From positions 8,597,001 to 8,661,000 of the forward strand of contig CM073325.1 of NCBI GenBank assembly GCA_037043015.1: a stretch of DNA of 64,000 nucleotides, written 5' to 3'. The notes beneath the pieces are model-generated. The model did not search any database. It saw only the letters and a program-made list of their open reading frames with translations, and was not told the DNA's origin. The stretch is from Bryum argenteum. Lineage: Eukaryota; Streptophyta; Bryopsida; Bryales; Bryaceae. Below are positions 11,880-24,454 of this stretch, piece after piece (position 1 is the first letter of the stretch; each line of letters starts with the position of its first letter). A program made the position numbers and the translations under genes.

Positions 11880-13560
11880 TCTCATGTGAACAGATCATCA
11901 AAGCAAGCTGATGAAAGATGCTCTGGCATAATGGCAGTTGCAGCAATTTGAATGCTACGCAATTGTGCAAGGACAAACCAAGCTCCCTGGCTGGCCATCT
12001 TATCCATTACCTCAAGAGTTTCTGGCCACTGATTATGGCCCGTGTTACTGACCTGCACGAGCAGGTGCACATGCGAACAGGTCTGCAAACACTTGAGAAT
12101 GTTTCAACCAAAGAATCTCAAAATCATCCTGCTCTGCGAGTTCCTTGAACACCTGAAGTGATGGCCTTACTGATATGTCTCGATAAAACCATCGGTAAAC
12201 TTAACTTACTTTCCATTCCTACTTCAGATGTGGGAACAAACAAACTCGCTTTTGCAAACAGAAAACATCATCATCCACCAGTGGCATTTAATTTAAAGGT
12301 CAAGAGAAAGGACTTTTGGAAGCAGTGATTCATTACAATCAAAGATTGCGACGTGAGGAGATCAGATTGAATGATCGAGAAATGGAACACGAGTCCAGCA
12401 CATTTTAAGACGACTCCTCAGAGGCAGATCGCACCTCGGCTCCTTGAGGTAATTGACAAGATTACCTTCATGCTTGAGTTGAGTGTGAAGCTTTCTTCCC
12501 TCTGTTGCCATGTTTAATGGCCACCGAAGGCACGTGAACTCCTGCTGGGAACCTCCATGATGTAAGTCAGATGCGGCAGCCGCATTGTGACGCTGCTCTT
12601 CCACTCGGGCACCAGGACCAATCCAGCATCGCCCATTAAAGATATGGGGCAACCTGTGACATGATTATTACAATTATCATCCTCACCTCGACCTCTTCTT
12701 CCCACAGCTTGCATATCCGCCTCCCGACGACCCAGTTATGCCAGAGATTCCAAGGTTAAAAAGCAAGTCGAGTAGTGCTAGTGTCTAATTGGCATGGCCT
12801 GTAGCATGATTATCTCCTATAATCTGCTCGCTCGAAGCTCCTCGTGTGCTTACGGTAAGGAGGGCCTGGAAAGAAGCACATCGCTGCCAGATACTTATAC
12901 ACCCTACGCTGCTTCTTGCATCTGCCTACACTCACGAGAGGGAAGACATGTATAAGAATGAGAATCAAAACTCAAGAAGGCAGGAGACGGAAAGAAAGAA
13001 AAGAAGCGGCAGCAGCACACCGGTTAAATAAAAATGGCCTGGCGAATTTCATGACATGAAAGCGCTGCATTTACGCACCTGAGAAGAAGGTAGAGGACTG
13101 GCAGGACCAAAAAGAGAGTAGAGACAGAGAGAAGAGCACGCCAGCAGCACACCTGCCACTGCGCACCAGTGCACATTGGCCCTTCTCCTCCTCCTGGCCG
13201 AGACCGAAGTCTGAAACTTGAACTCCATCAATCCTCGATTAGCCTCCAGCCTCATGGATCGATTAGCATGCGACCAACTACAAGGCTGCAGGATCCGAAT
13301 GGGAGTTTCATGCTCATGCTCATGCTCATGCTGCGGTCGTGGTAAGTGGGCGTTGCCGTCTTCAAATTAAAGTCTGCATTGCGGACGTCCAGGCAGACCC
13401 TGCCAGTGAAGCTTCCGTCACGTACTACCCTTGTGGCCTTCTTCATGCACCAACCTTGAAGAGCACGAAATGCCGCCGGTTTAGCCCACAGGTCGTTCAC
13501 AGGCTCCCGTAATTCCTCGCTCATGAACATCCTTCTTGAAATCAATCCCAGCGCATCTGT
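11880..13560. other. Unresolved region with short uncharacterised frames
   Basis: It holds family R copy 2 (12187-12400) and several minus-strand frames of 60-100 codons (11882-12088, 12362-12652, 13049-13255, 13252-13545). None is recognised, and no consistent chain of exons could be built. GC content is higher at 12400-13550 than in the flanks, so a small or decayed gene is possible. A CATGCT microsatellite is near 13310-13332. Confidence 0.4.
12187..12400. repeat. Dispersed repeat family R, copy 2
   Basis: About 210 bp almost identical to 10606-10830, from accatcggtaaacttaac to the stretch ending atcgagaaatggaacacga. Homology stops at about 12400, where this copy diverges from the longest copy. 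Confidence 0.85.
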
Positions 13561-13706
13561 TGTCCACCCTCCCTATTTTCACTCTTCTTTTTAACACTAT
13601 TCATTTATAATCCAAGAATAACTAATGGTTTAATAGAAAATAGATGAAAAGACTACTGAATCAAGTAACATTGATATATTTTTGATATATTTTTGAGTTG
13701 AGATTT

Positions 13707-14014
13707 ATGGTGAAACCACCTATTGTCGTGCACTCAAGGAAAATTGAGGGAATCTATATACTTGGAAAGAGAAATGAGTGGGTTATTATTTTTCAGCGAT
13801 TGAAGAATAGGAAAAGACTCACTTTCTCCATTTTTCTGGTTTTTAAAAAACACACATAATTAAATACAATTCTTAGAAGCAGTAGCCTAAAGGCGGCCAC
13901 CCTAATTATATTTGCATGAGGTACATGCAAGGGAGGTTAGATCTTTATGAAAAAAAGAATCTTGGGTGCACGCCTTTAGGTAGATGCCCGCTTATAATTA
14001 GGTGGTTTCACCAT
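13707..14014. mobile_element. MITE-like element with 16-bp perfect terminal inverted repeats
   Basis: atggtgaaaccaccta at 13707-13722 is the exact reverse complement of taggtggtttcaccat at 13999-14014. A second, internal inverted pair is cctaaaggcg near 13888 and cgcctttagg near 13972. It is about 308 bp and has no coding capacity. A target-site duplication is not clear. Confidence 0.75.
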
Positions 14015-14424
14015 ATCAGGTCTAAAATTACAAGGAGTCATTTTGATGATTAAGCAAAGTTTTAACACAAAACACAAGGGGTTACATGTGTTAACAATTA
14101 CCACAACTAATTCTCCCTTCTTTGTGATTTTGAGTTTATGATTGGTGAATATGCATCCACAATATGATAGACCAAGAGAGAAAATCTGTACAATCTCAAA
14201 ATCGCTCCCCTTCAGTTTAAATTCTCAAAACCGTGATCATTCAGTTTGAATTTGTTGGATGCACACTTCTATAAATTATTAATTTCTTGAGATGATGATG
14301 TATTGCTGGTTGTTCATGTTCAAGAAACACTACTGACATCTCGAATACTGTTCAGAAATATTTCTTGTGATTGTTAACAGTCATCAACAATTTCATTTAT
14401 GTTAAGCGAAGTTGACTCCAACAG

Positions 14425-14793
14425 TTTAACCCTTAAACGCCCATGGGGTCTAAAACGGGCAGCCCAAAATTGGATACAACATCTTTTGGACTTGGGCATC
14501 ATGAATAGTGCACTTTTTGAACTTGGGCATCATGAATGGACCAATCAATGATGAGCTTGCAACCTCCTACAAGGTTATGTACAACCCCAACCTACCTACC
14601 ACAATCCTTTCAAAGCACAAAATCATTCATACAAATTGTGATTTGAATTGTAAAATTTCAGTTTTGAGTGCATCATAAGAAGGTGACCAGTTTGACATCA
14701 AATTATAAGTGAAAAGTTGAGTACAGTGAGAGCTACAGGGAAGATTCTGTTGGAATCAAGCCCCTCGGGCTTGCTTGGGCGTTTAAGGGTTTA
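14425..14793. mobile_element. MITE-like element with TTTAACCCTTAAACGCCCA ends
   Basis: Left end TTTAACCCTTAAACGCCCA (14425-14443) faces right end TGGGCGTTTAAGGGTTTA (14776-14793). The element is about 365 bp and has no open frame of note. The ends belong to the same TIR family as at 8972, 25684, 40192, 41213 and 50492. Flanks allow a short TTA or TTTA duplication, so a PIF/Harbinger-like or TTAA-targeting origin is possible; this is an inference. Confidence 0.8.
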
Positions 14794-15227
14794 CAGTCAT
14801 AGAGAGTATAGTTACTGTCTTGCGCCAGTTTGTGGATGTGCGAAATAATAATAAAGGCATTGCGAACAGAGCCTCAAGATCCCGCAGACACCCATGATGA
14901 TCATTTGTAACACCGAAACACCACCAAGCGTGATATTAGGCCACCCCACATTGACACAGTCATAATTTACAATGCAAGAGTATATATTTATCATCGGGCT
15001 GAAAATCAGGATCAATGGGTGACAATTACAAAGACCACTTTTGGTTGTCACATTGACTCACTGAAAGAATCACGAGATAGGAAACTCTCGGCAACGGGAA
15101 CGCAAATTAAAATAAAGCTCACCCAGCACATTAACTGTCGAGTGAATCCAGCATCATCGAGCAGATATCTGCTCCCTAGAATCTTTTATCACGTAGAATT
15201 TTTAGACCTACGGAAGATACAAATAAA

Positions 15228-18200
15228 CTACGGCTCAGGCTGTGGCATTAAAAAGTGGAAGGCCGGATTGTCCTTCAACAATGGTGGCGGTAAAACCTCA
15301 GCCATGTCAACCTCAGGCATTGACTTCGATATATCGTCAACAGAGAACGGAATACTGCACAACGCCAGGAGCCCACCATTAGCACTGACCCCAACTCAGG
15401 TAGACAAGTTGTATCGTGCAACCCATGCAGAATTAAAATTCACTAGACAACATTGTCAGCATTGTACCTTGTGTCATCTTCCAACAAATATGAGTTGCTG
15501 ACACCACTGTTTGAATTCATTGACATTAAAACTCTCATGTTTGCAATCACCTGCATCGCAAGAGAAAACAGTTAAAGCGTTAAGCCAGCAGTTCGGAATA
15601 TCACCAATGGTACATTCGAGCATAGATCAGTTGCATTATGTGAATGACACTTACCTCCGGAGAGACACTTTGAGTACCATATAGGTCATCCCAGTACATA
15701 GTACTAATACGATATAGCTGTTCCACGCTCAACACCTGCGAAAACAACAAATGGACGTCTTCAGATATCAACTCCACGGACTAGGTCAGACAGGTTACGA
15801 AACGAATCCAGAAACGACGCCACACACGTCCCGACATATTCAACTGCTCCGCATGTTCGAGCTACTACCGGGCAGAGATCATGTGTAATCTCATCAAGTG
15901 ATTTTTTTGGTTTTTGACGAATAACCTGCAATTCACAAATTTTAAACAAGTCAGCTGATCGGACGAGGCGCTGAGGATGGTATTGACTATGCACTCAACA
16001 TCAGAACAGGCTGACACGACAAACCGGGCCGAAAGTCAATATGAACCAGATATACCAGTTTCTGTTCCAAACCAGTACTCATCGAACTAACTTTGGAGGA
16101 CTGATAATACATACCAGGAAACGAACTGCCTGGCGTATGTACTTCAGTTCATCCCATGATGCTCCAGCATACTGCAAACAACACAACTCGTGAGTCAAAC
16201 TGAATCAATGAGAAGCAGTACAGCAAATATTCCAAGATCACCAAATTTTATAATCCAAAGCCCCAATCCTTCTTGTCAAATGATAATTGTAGTGGTAAAG
16301 GAGAAGGTAAACACCACGTCCCCAGCTTCGTGAATCCAGTGCTCAACTTCCGCAAGCCCAGCTTTCACGTACTCACCGTTGCTAAATGAGCAACATTCAC
16401 GTCGTAGCAACAAACTGCAATGGAAGAAATGCACAACTGGCGAATGAAAAAAATGGTTACACTAAAACTGTATCACAGAAGAACTAAAATTAAAATGATC
16501 CAATCGAAGACAGATCTAATCAAGTGTGGCATGGAAGCTGGAAATGAGTTCTATCAAAGAAGCTGAATAGGAATATATAATAGGAAGTTCTGGCAACTCA
16601 AAAACCAACATGTTAAACAGCTGGACATTGATGAACGAGAATATCTGGGTAAAGAGCTTGCGTACAAGAAATGGAGGGACCTGAATTGATCACATAAGAA
16701 AATAAAAATCAATCAGAAAGTCACTGTTTCGCCAGAAAGGCGTTCTCCTCAAAATCTTATGAAAACTTGTGCAGAAAGGAGAAACAACCCAGCAAAACCG
16801 CGGATCAGGAAGCATACATGGTTGGCACGTATAGTGTTTAGCAATGCACTGAGGCTAGAGATGATACTATGCCAGTGACTGCTCAGTGTCTGCTGTGCAG
16901 TCACATTTGAGCTTGGTGATCTCCACACCTTTCCTAAACTAGCCCTTGATGTCCTTGGCGCCTGATACAGATAGAAAACAGAAATAAAAAAATTAATTAG
17001 CACCACAACAAACTGAGTCAACGGAAGTATGTTGAAGCGATCGAACACTGTAGAGACTGAGATCAGCGAACTCCAACGAACTACAAATCTCACAATAAAG
17101 TGAAAAATGAACGTGTAACAAACCTGAATACAGAGCCCAAGCAGAGGAGCAATCTCTGTCTTCAAGTTGTCCCGAACCATGCCATAGATCTTCTCCACAT
17201 ATGCAGTGAGTTGCTGCTTGAACAGCAGAGCAGGATGTTTGGCCTCTACTTGTCGCGACAAATCTAAACCCCCCATGATGCCTCCATTACTGAATGACAC
17301 GGCACCAGGAGCAGGAGATGCTCGGTACCCCTGGTAACAACAAATGTGGTCAGTTGAGTGCAATTTCTGCTGGGTCATCACCAACCCTACTCAGATCGAG
17401 TGTAATTCACAACACCATGGGACACAATCACGTACTTGCGTCATTCTTCCAAACAACATCACAGAATTGGAACGTCGCCTCTGTGCTGCACCTCCAGCAG
17501 CAGCGCCACTAGCTTTCAGTTTCCGCTGTAAAAGGAAGAGCAACGTCGACGTGTTCGACAACCAGTAGGCGAGTACATCGTTGTTATCTAAGTGACTCTG
17601 CACATTAACAAACCGTTCACTGAGAACCTGCTTTACTACGATAATGCGGAAAAAAGTTGATGATTGAATTTGTAGTGCAGGATGATAATTCCAGCAGTAG
17701 TAATGATAAACGTGCGGAGAATAGTGGTTGTATGGAACCACATGAGGATCAATTAATGTATGAGGCGAACAATGGATAAGGGTTTAAGAAGAGATGCTGT
17801 AGCTGGCAGTGAAATTGGTGGAAACACGTTCTGGAGCTGGCTCACCTCAATAGCAGTGCCAACTATTTGAATAATACGGTCAAAGACATCTGTTCGTTCA
17901 GCCTCGAATGATCTCCACTGAAGCAATGATTTGTATAAAATACATGCGGCAATTGGACGATCGTTGTTGAAGCCAACGTCTTGCATGACACACTGCTGCA
18001 GTAATGAATCTTGGTTTTCCTGAAAATACATATTCACATAGGTTACATGTAGCTCAATTTGAGCTGATCAGGTATCACTCTAAGAAACATGGTGATTCAC
18101 ACCCAGTTCATCCGATAAATTTACACGAAACTGCATCCGTTAACCAGCTACAAATACGAAGTAATGAAAGACCTGCTGCCCGTCGATGAGCAATTTCTGA

Positions 18201-18669
18201 AGCCTTTGCTCGCTATACTCCCTTTCGATTTGCGCAGTGTTCGGAGACTCCTGGGAGGAAATGAAATGCATTAGTCAACTCTCCAGATATGGAACTAATT
18301 CTGATGATAACGTGATCCGTCTGATCGCACGATCATACGGAAAATTGTGGGAACCACTGCACCCACTTTGAGAATGAAGCACAAAATTTGATTGAAAACG
18401 TGAAGTAAAAGAGACATGAGAAGCAGAAGCTAACAACTCCTCACCGGTACTGAACGAGCATCTCTATGGTCGCTGGTCTTTGCTTGCACAACATCAGAAT
18501 TCATGTGTTTTCTTGCAGCCATAAACGTGAAAGTTTCCGAGAACTTGTTTGAAACCGTGAAGTCCTCACTATTCGTTTGCACAATATCACTTTCCATGCT
18601 TTCGCTTGAAACCATCAAGTCCTCACTATTTGTTTGTACGGTTTCTAGCATGCTTGTGCTTGAAACCAT
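15228..18669 (-). CDS. Myosin XI globular (cargo-binding) tail, motor absent
   Basis: The product corresponds to the C-terminal globular tail (DIL region) of plant myosin XI, which attaches the motor to vesicles and organelles. Exons on minus: 18445-18669, 18173-18250, 17846-18019, 17436-17597, 17124-17330, 16818-16961, 16610-16680, 16318-16414, 16115-16171, 15869-15925, 15655-15735, 15468-15550, 15228-15354. They sum to 520 codons plus stop. Landmarks are [76 protein letters not shown] and [11 protein letters not shown]. No motor, IQ or coiled-coil exon lies upstream; a kinase gene on the same strand comes next. The first exon is an imperfect repeat of SEDxMVSS/VQTNSED, and the repeat pattern continues a few codons above the ATG, which suggests 5' truncation. 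All splice sites are GT-AG and the frame is intact, so the tail could still be made. Arabidopsis has a comparable headless myosin XI-K derivative. Confidence 0.88.
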
Positions 18670-18690
18670 AAAGTCCTCCCTGCCTGTATG
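18559..18690 (-). repeat. Coding tandem repeat in first tail exon
   Basis: The string aagtcctcac/cc recurs at 18560, 18617 and 18671 (spacing 57 and 54 bp), encoding repeats of VQTNSED followed by VSS-type linkers. The third unit is cut off just upstream of the ATG. Confidence 0.75.
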
Positions 18691-19587
18691 GCCAGATCAA
18701 CACTTTATTGTTAGATATTTTTATGGTTTGCGTAGTTACAAATCCATCAAATTAAGATTTTGGATTCGAAGTTTATTTATTCGAAGATAGAATTTTCCAA
18801 AACAATTATCATTTTGGACTTTAATATCATAATTATTAAGGGCATTACCAACACATTGGTTAAAAGTCCAGCAAGATGTAATTAGGGAGCATGGTTGCTA
18901 AATACAACACCCCTTTGATACACTCTATTCCAAGGGACTGCTATATTTTGCATTCTATTTCACTTTGACAAAATTTCAAAAATACTTTTAATGTATAAGT
19001 TTTCAGTTTCCCGTAAAGACACTGTAAATATTCCTTAAGTTAAGTTAACAACGCGTTTGAGTAGCATGGCGGGCAACTACATCTGGCGGGTCAAGAGCAT
19101 TTGTTCTGAGAAGCTGTTGGAAAAAGGAGAATATTGTTTGCCTTGTTAAATGTAGCCAGTCTTTTCATTCGACAATTCACGTGCATGTGCCCTACTATAG
19201 TTTTTGAAAACTTATTATATTATATAAGTACACTTCTTGCTAGAAAAATCACGAATCAAAAACCTCATATCTAGCTAGTGTAAAATTATAGATCATAAAA
19301 CTTCATTTACATGCACAAAAATATGAAAGAGGTCAATATCTTAGTATGAATTATATAGTCGTTGTATTCAAATATTTGAAAGTTGTTTCAAATCCAAAAT
19401 AATTTATAATAGTGAGCGTTACTAGCGTTACCTGAAAGTTTTCAGTTTTTTCGTATAGCATGACAAGCATCTAAGATGAACGCAATGTTGATTGCAATCT
19501 TAAAAAAGTTCTTGAATTAAACTTTTAAAAAATTGATGAAACTGAATATTGCTGAGAACCAAACCAAACCATTGCTGAGAAACTTAC
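18691..19587. other. Spacer between kinase and myosin tail
   Basis: AT-rich sequence. It should hold the 3' end of the kinase gene and the promoter of the myosin tail. A possible last kinase exon is 19388-19431. No myosin IQ or coiled-coil coding sequence is seen here. Confidence 0.5.
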
Positions 19588-22208
19588 TTGTCATCGCTAG
19601 GTACTTGATATATTTCAATTGCTTGCAAACATCGCCAATACACGGCCGATCGGTAGGATTCTGGCTCCAACATTTTTCAATCAATGACTTCAATAGCATT
19701 GGGCAATATTCGGGTATGATTGGACGCTCCCCCTTTAACACCTTCTCTTTTACTTTACTTAATTTGCCCTCAGATTGGAAAGGTACTTCACCAGTCAAAA
19801 TCTCGAAACACACCATTGCAAAGCTATATATGTCAACCTTGAAAACATACTTTCGCGATTCAACAGCTCCTCTAGAACCCTCATGATTCACTTGATGAGT
19901 GTTTATCACTTCAGGAGCCATCCATCTACAAGTCCCTGTATTGAAAGATGTGGTGGAATATGACATGCTATGTTCCTTTGTTTTAGAGAGGCCAAAGTCC
20001 ACCACTTTAGCTTGCACATATCCGAGCTCCAAACCTGATTCCTCTACATTTTTAACAAGAATATTTGAAGACTTCAAATCCCTGTGCACAATTCTTTTCT
20101 CATGAAGGTAGTTCACACCTTCTCCAACTTGCAACATAAGATCTATTCCCTCCAATAGAGCGAATGGGGGAGCGTCACCGTTCCTCTCCAATCCACGTTG
20201 TATCATGTAGTGGCAAAGATCTGCATCCATTAATTCCATAATGATCGAGCAACTCGTTTTGTTGATGTGACAACAAAACATAGATGTAATATTGGGATGA
20301 CGTAATTGTGAAAGGATTTTAACTTCCTTCAAGAAATCTTCATTCTTTGGTCCATAAAATGTCTTCTTCGCAACAGGAATTCCTAGCCACACCACCTTGT
20401 ACACTTTAGCTGTTGCACCACTTCCAATTTGCCTAACCTTCTTTCCAGTTACCACCCACTCAAAGAATCCCAATAAAAGATTGTCATCGTCATAAAAACT
20501 TGGCTTGGGATGGACTCCCACAAGTAGATGGACAAGATATTTGGCAAGTTTACAATTCTCAGAGGAATCTGGGGTGTTCAACTCCGAAGTCACTTTCTTC
20601 AACAAGATGTTTGCATCTCTTGAAGCCCTCTCCTCCACAACCTTCACTTCATCTTCATGGATTTTGGAAACTTCATCTATTGTTAGGCTTTCCGGGGATG
20701 CTTGCCCATAATTGAGAGCAATTTTACACAACTCCAAATTGAACCCCAACCATGAAATATATGCCGCTACTTTTGCCAATGTCACTGCAGAATGCATCCA
20801 AGTGTCTTGAGAACAACTTCGAACAAAACTTTCAACTTGTTTTGCTGATGCCACCAAGAGCTCAAAGATTTTGGCTTGCCTCGCAGAGGGCATAAGTCTA
20901 TGTAATCCATTGAATTGGACTTGAGAATCTTCTAAAAATAAACTTGCACTTTGTATAGCCATGTCAAGTTTATGAACCAAATAATCACATTGTCCATCGT
21001 TAAATTCTCGAGAAGATAACTCTTGCACTTCTTCCATGCACTTCTTTGCAAGCTTCAAATGAGAGTCAAGCTCTTTCATCACACCTGCATTATTAAATTT
21101 TGAAATACAAAATTAATTTTTAAAGAAGAAAAAAAAAAAAAAAAAACATACAATGATGGACGAACCACAAAAACTGATTTAATAAGACTGATTTACATGG
21201 ACATAATGCAGAAAAATGCTATCACACTACAAAATGTCAATTTGTGTGTTGGATACTCAAAACTTGACTTTAATTAAGGTCAAATGCACTAAGATCATGA
21301 ACTTTGTTATCATTTGATAAAGTTTGTATCTCAAGAGAAGAGCTTGAAGAATGTTCAATTGACTACAAGTACCTTTTGGCCATGGTTAGCACTATTTCTA
21401 TGCATAGTTTAGAAGGACTTTGAGTACTTACACTACAACATGATAAAAATAAAAAATAAAAAACACACAAACTTGGGACAAATGCTCCTCAATCATGAAT
21501 TGAGAAATTTGATTGAAGACATAAACAATTTAACATATCTACTCTACCTCCATGGCTACATAAGCACTCAAATGTCAAACATTTATCAAAAAATGCAAAT
21601 TTGATTCCAACAAACCTACTATCCTTTCAATTCTAAGTATTTTTATACAAAAGATTAAAAAAAAAACATCACTGGATCAGCATTACATTGTTTAACGAAA
21701 TATAACTTGGAGGTATAGAACTATCACACATATTTGAACTATCACGCATTAACAAGTATTAACAAGTCTAGACTCACGGCTTCAAAAAGTTGAACAAAAA
21801 AACCAAATTTCAAGAACACTACTGCCACACAATCATGAACAAATCATAACCACTCCGATCAACATTGAGTGAATATGACATTGATGTATACGAACCTAGA
21901 AATCAAGTGAGATGAATTCTAATGAACATACTTCAACATACATATTCTACTCTAGTATACAAAAATGCTGAATTTCCACTGCCAAAAATTGAAACCAATC
22001 GAGCTTTCTTAAGAAAAAAGTTCAAGAAGTGGAAAACTCCATCGACTGAGATGCATGCACTAAGAACATCAAAGCCTCCCACAAATGTAACATGAACATC
22101 ACTCAGCCCATTCAATCGGGATGCACATAAAGGACTAATCATATACAAACCTGCAGTAGTTGCAGACATAGCGTCAACGAGCTCCGACGAGTTCGAACTC
22201 TCTGCCAT
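19588..22208 (-). CDS. Ser/Thr protein kinase with N-terminal helical region; last exon uncertain
   Basis: A short first exon (22151-22208, MAESSNSSELVDAMSATTAG) joins 19588-21084 at GT-AG sites in frame. Residues about 25-190 are helical, with no recognised motif but some likeness to the N-terminal helical regions (HeLo-like or DUF1221) of other plant kinases; that likeness is an impression, not a match. The kinase domain starts near 232: glycine loop IGSGATAKVYK, VAKK lysine (259-260), KEVKILSQLRHPN, HRDLKSSN (353-360), VVDFGLSK (DFG 382-384), MAPEV, and CW...DRP. All catalytic residues are present, so it should be active, TKL-like. The large exon ends ACAA|gtaagt after KYLAMT, so a further exon is needed; 19388-19431 after ttttcag gives 14 residues and a stop in phase, but is weak. 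The substrate is unknown. Confidence 0.85.
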
Positions 22209-24450
22209 CCTAATCGAGGCCAGATACACTCCTTCTAGAAACCCTCAATCGAAGTTCTGCGCAAGCACAACTCTAGATTCTGTCATCCATGCAAACTAGT
22301 TCAATCGTACACAAGATGAACCGCAGTTCTAAGCTTGTTGCCGTGCACACGCATCCTTCACATCACGACACTCAATGAAGAATGGTAATCACTCGGCGTC
22401 AGCTGTGTTTAAAATGACCATAACCCAAACCCTGAGCTTCTTGCATCGTGCAATATATATTCTTTGGGCGGAAGATTACTGCGAGATGATTACGGCAAGA
22501 AGCAACTTCAGTTTATCTTGACTTTAACAAAGGATTCGAGTATACTGACATTATTGACCATCCCAAAACCGAGTCATTGACCATGATCCAAGCCAAACTT
22601 GTTCAGTATCCAAAACTACAACTGGCCACTACTACGACTGGGAAGAGAATCAAAATTCTTCCGACCCACCAGCAACGATTCACCAGACGGTCCTTTACGC
22701 AAGATAGTTAGCCCTGCCAACCAATGAACTTACAATCCTACTTTGACAAAGAGGTCGAAGATAATGATACTACCGACAATTCAGAACCCAGTCATTTAGC
22801 AGCGTGTACACATCCGATCCTTCGACTTGACACACTCAAAACAAAAGCATCAACAGCAAGTGCATGTCACCACCACATCAGCACAAGTGGAGAAAGGAAT
22901 CAAGAGTAGTACAAACCCCAGCTGCCACCAACTTCATCCTGCAAGTCTGCGAACATGTGACGAGGTGGGGAGCAGCAGGCGATGGACGAGGGGCTTTTGT
23001 ATTACTACCGTACAAGCTTTTTCTTGTAAGGATTCTGCGATTTCCATTCTAGAGGGCCGCACAAGGTATTTTTCCATGAGATCTTTGTGGTCTCACTCTA
23101 CTTTCAAAATCACGTAGGTCTTCACGACTACTTTTAAGTAAAGATCTACTTTGACTGTACAGATCGGGAGATACATTCGTTCAATTTGTAAAGAAGAGCA
23201 TATGTGTTTTAAGTCAAGATGAACCAAATCTGGCTCTTTTCGGCTCTTTTTTCACTTCAGGGGTTAGAATGTGGAGGTTTTCTGGTTTGACAACCCGGAG
23301 TACATGAAATCCTACAAAGTCCATGCCGGAAACTGATAAATATGATAAGATTCCTTGCCCCGACTCATCTACAATCAGCGCCTCGCACAAGAATCTCATT
23401 CCAACATGCACATGAAATCCAAGAGGCTGCTGACACAAACCTACCCTCACAGACTAACAAAGCCTCGACCCAACATCGCGGCCGCCTCACGCAACATTCC
23501 ACATGCACGAGCTTCTCATCGTCTAGGCGTTACATGCCCGACCTGTACCTGAGGTTCTCCTCTTCTGAGAGTGGAGCTGGATGTCCTTCCAGATCGAGAA
23601 GTCGGGCAGGCTCTCCTTCTTAGACTACTTAGACAGTGATCATGCAACTCCGGTCCCAAAAAGAAGGTGCACACCATGCAAAAGAAAAATGAGATCAATC
23701 TCATGCAAGCCAACTCGATCTGAGTAGCCACATGCTCGACCACACTTCACCTCCTGCGATCATGACAAAAGCAACGAAATGAGAGAGCAACAGACCAGTG
23801 AACTCTACCGGCGTGCATCGTCAAAGGCAGACCTTCAAATCAGAATTTCGTCGGTACAGATACAAACCAAACCCTGGCCGACTCAGAAAGAAAAAGCTTG
23901 AAAAGAGGAACCCGAAGTCCTCTCCCCGAACTTACTTTACTCGATCGATAGCCGCAGATCATGCGCAAGCTCCCGAGCGAGGCGAAGAAACTCGCACAAA
24001 CAGCAAGCCGGACAAGTGAGGAGGTAGGAACACAAGGGCATTTGCTTTCGGCCCGATGGCGAACCCGAGTGCAAGTTGAAGGAGACGATGGAACAGTCAC
24101 TATCCTCGGATCAGGCCAACTTTCATCCTTTTCTGAAGCTTCCTAGCATTTGTTGCAAAAATGTCAAACCTGTGGAATCAAGTGGATAGTTACAGGGTGT
24201 TATTTAAGTAACAGTAAGTTCCTTCTTATCTGAACTGCCGATATGAAGAAGAGAAACTCCAACCTATTTAGAGCCTGGCGTGAATAGAGTGTTCGCTTGA
24301 CCTATCCCTGGATGTATGCTTAGAGATCATCACCAATGGTGGACTACTAACTCCTCTCGAGGTGAACATTATGTCAGTTCCTACCTAGCCAGTAGTGCCT
24401 CAGAGATACCCAACATGGGTATCCCTAGAGGCTTTTGAGGTATGATACCC
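22209..24450. other. Kinase upstream region and unassigned sequence
   Basis: The start should contain the kinase promoter and 5' UTR. Between 22700 and 24150 both strands have short open frames and moderate GC, but none is recognised and no exon chain was found. It is left unannotated. Confidence 0.45.
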
Positions 24451-24454
24451 ATTA

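Noticed and set aside
15019..15501. 160-codon plus-strand frame
   Set aside because: It lies antisense to the last two myosin tail exons and has no recognisable content.
22724..24146. Several short plus- and minus-strand frames
   Set aside because: No family likeness and no consistent splice chain; left as unassigned.
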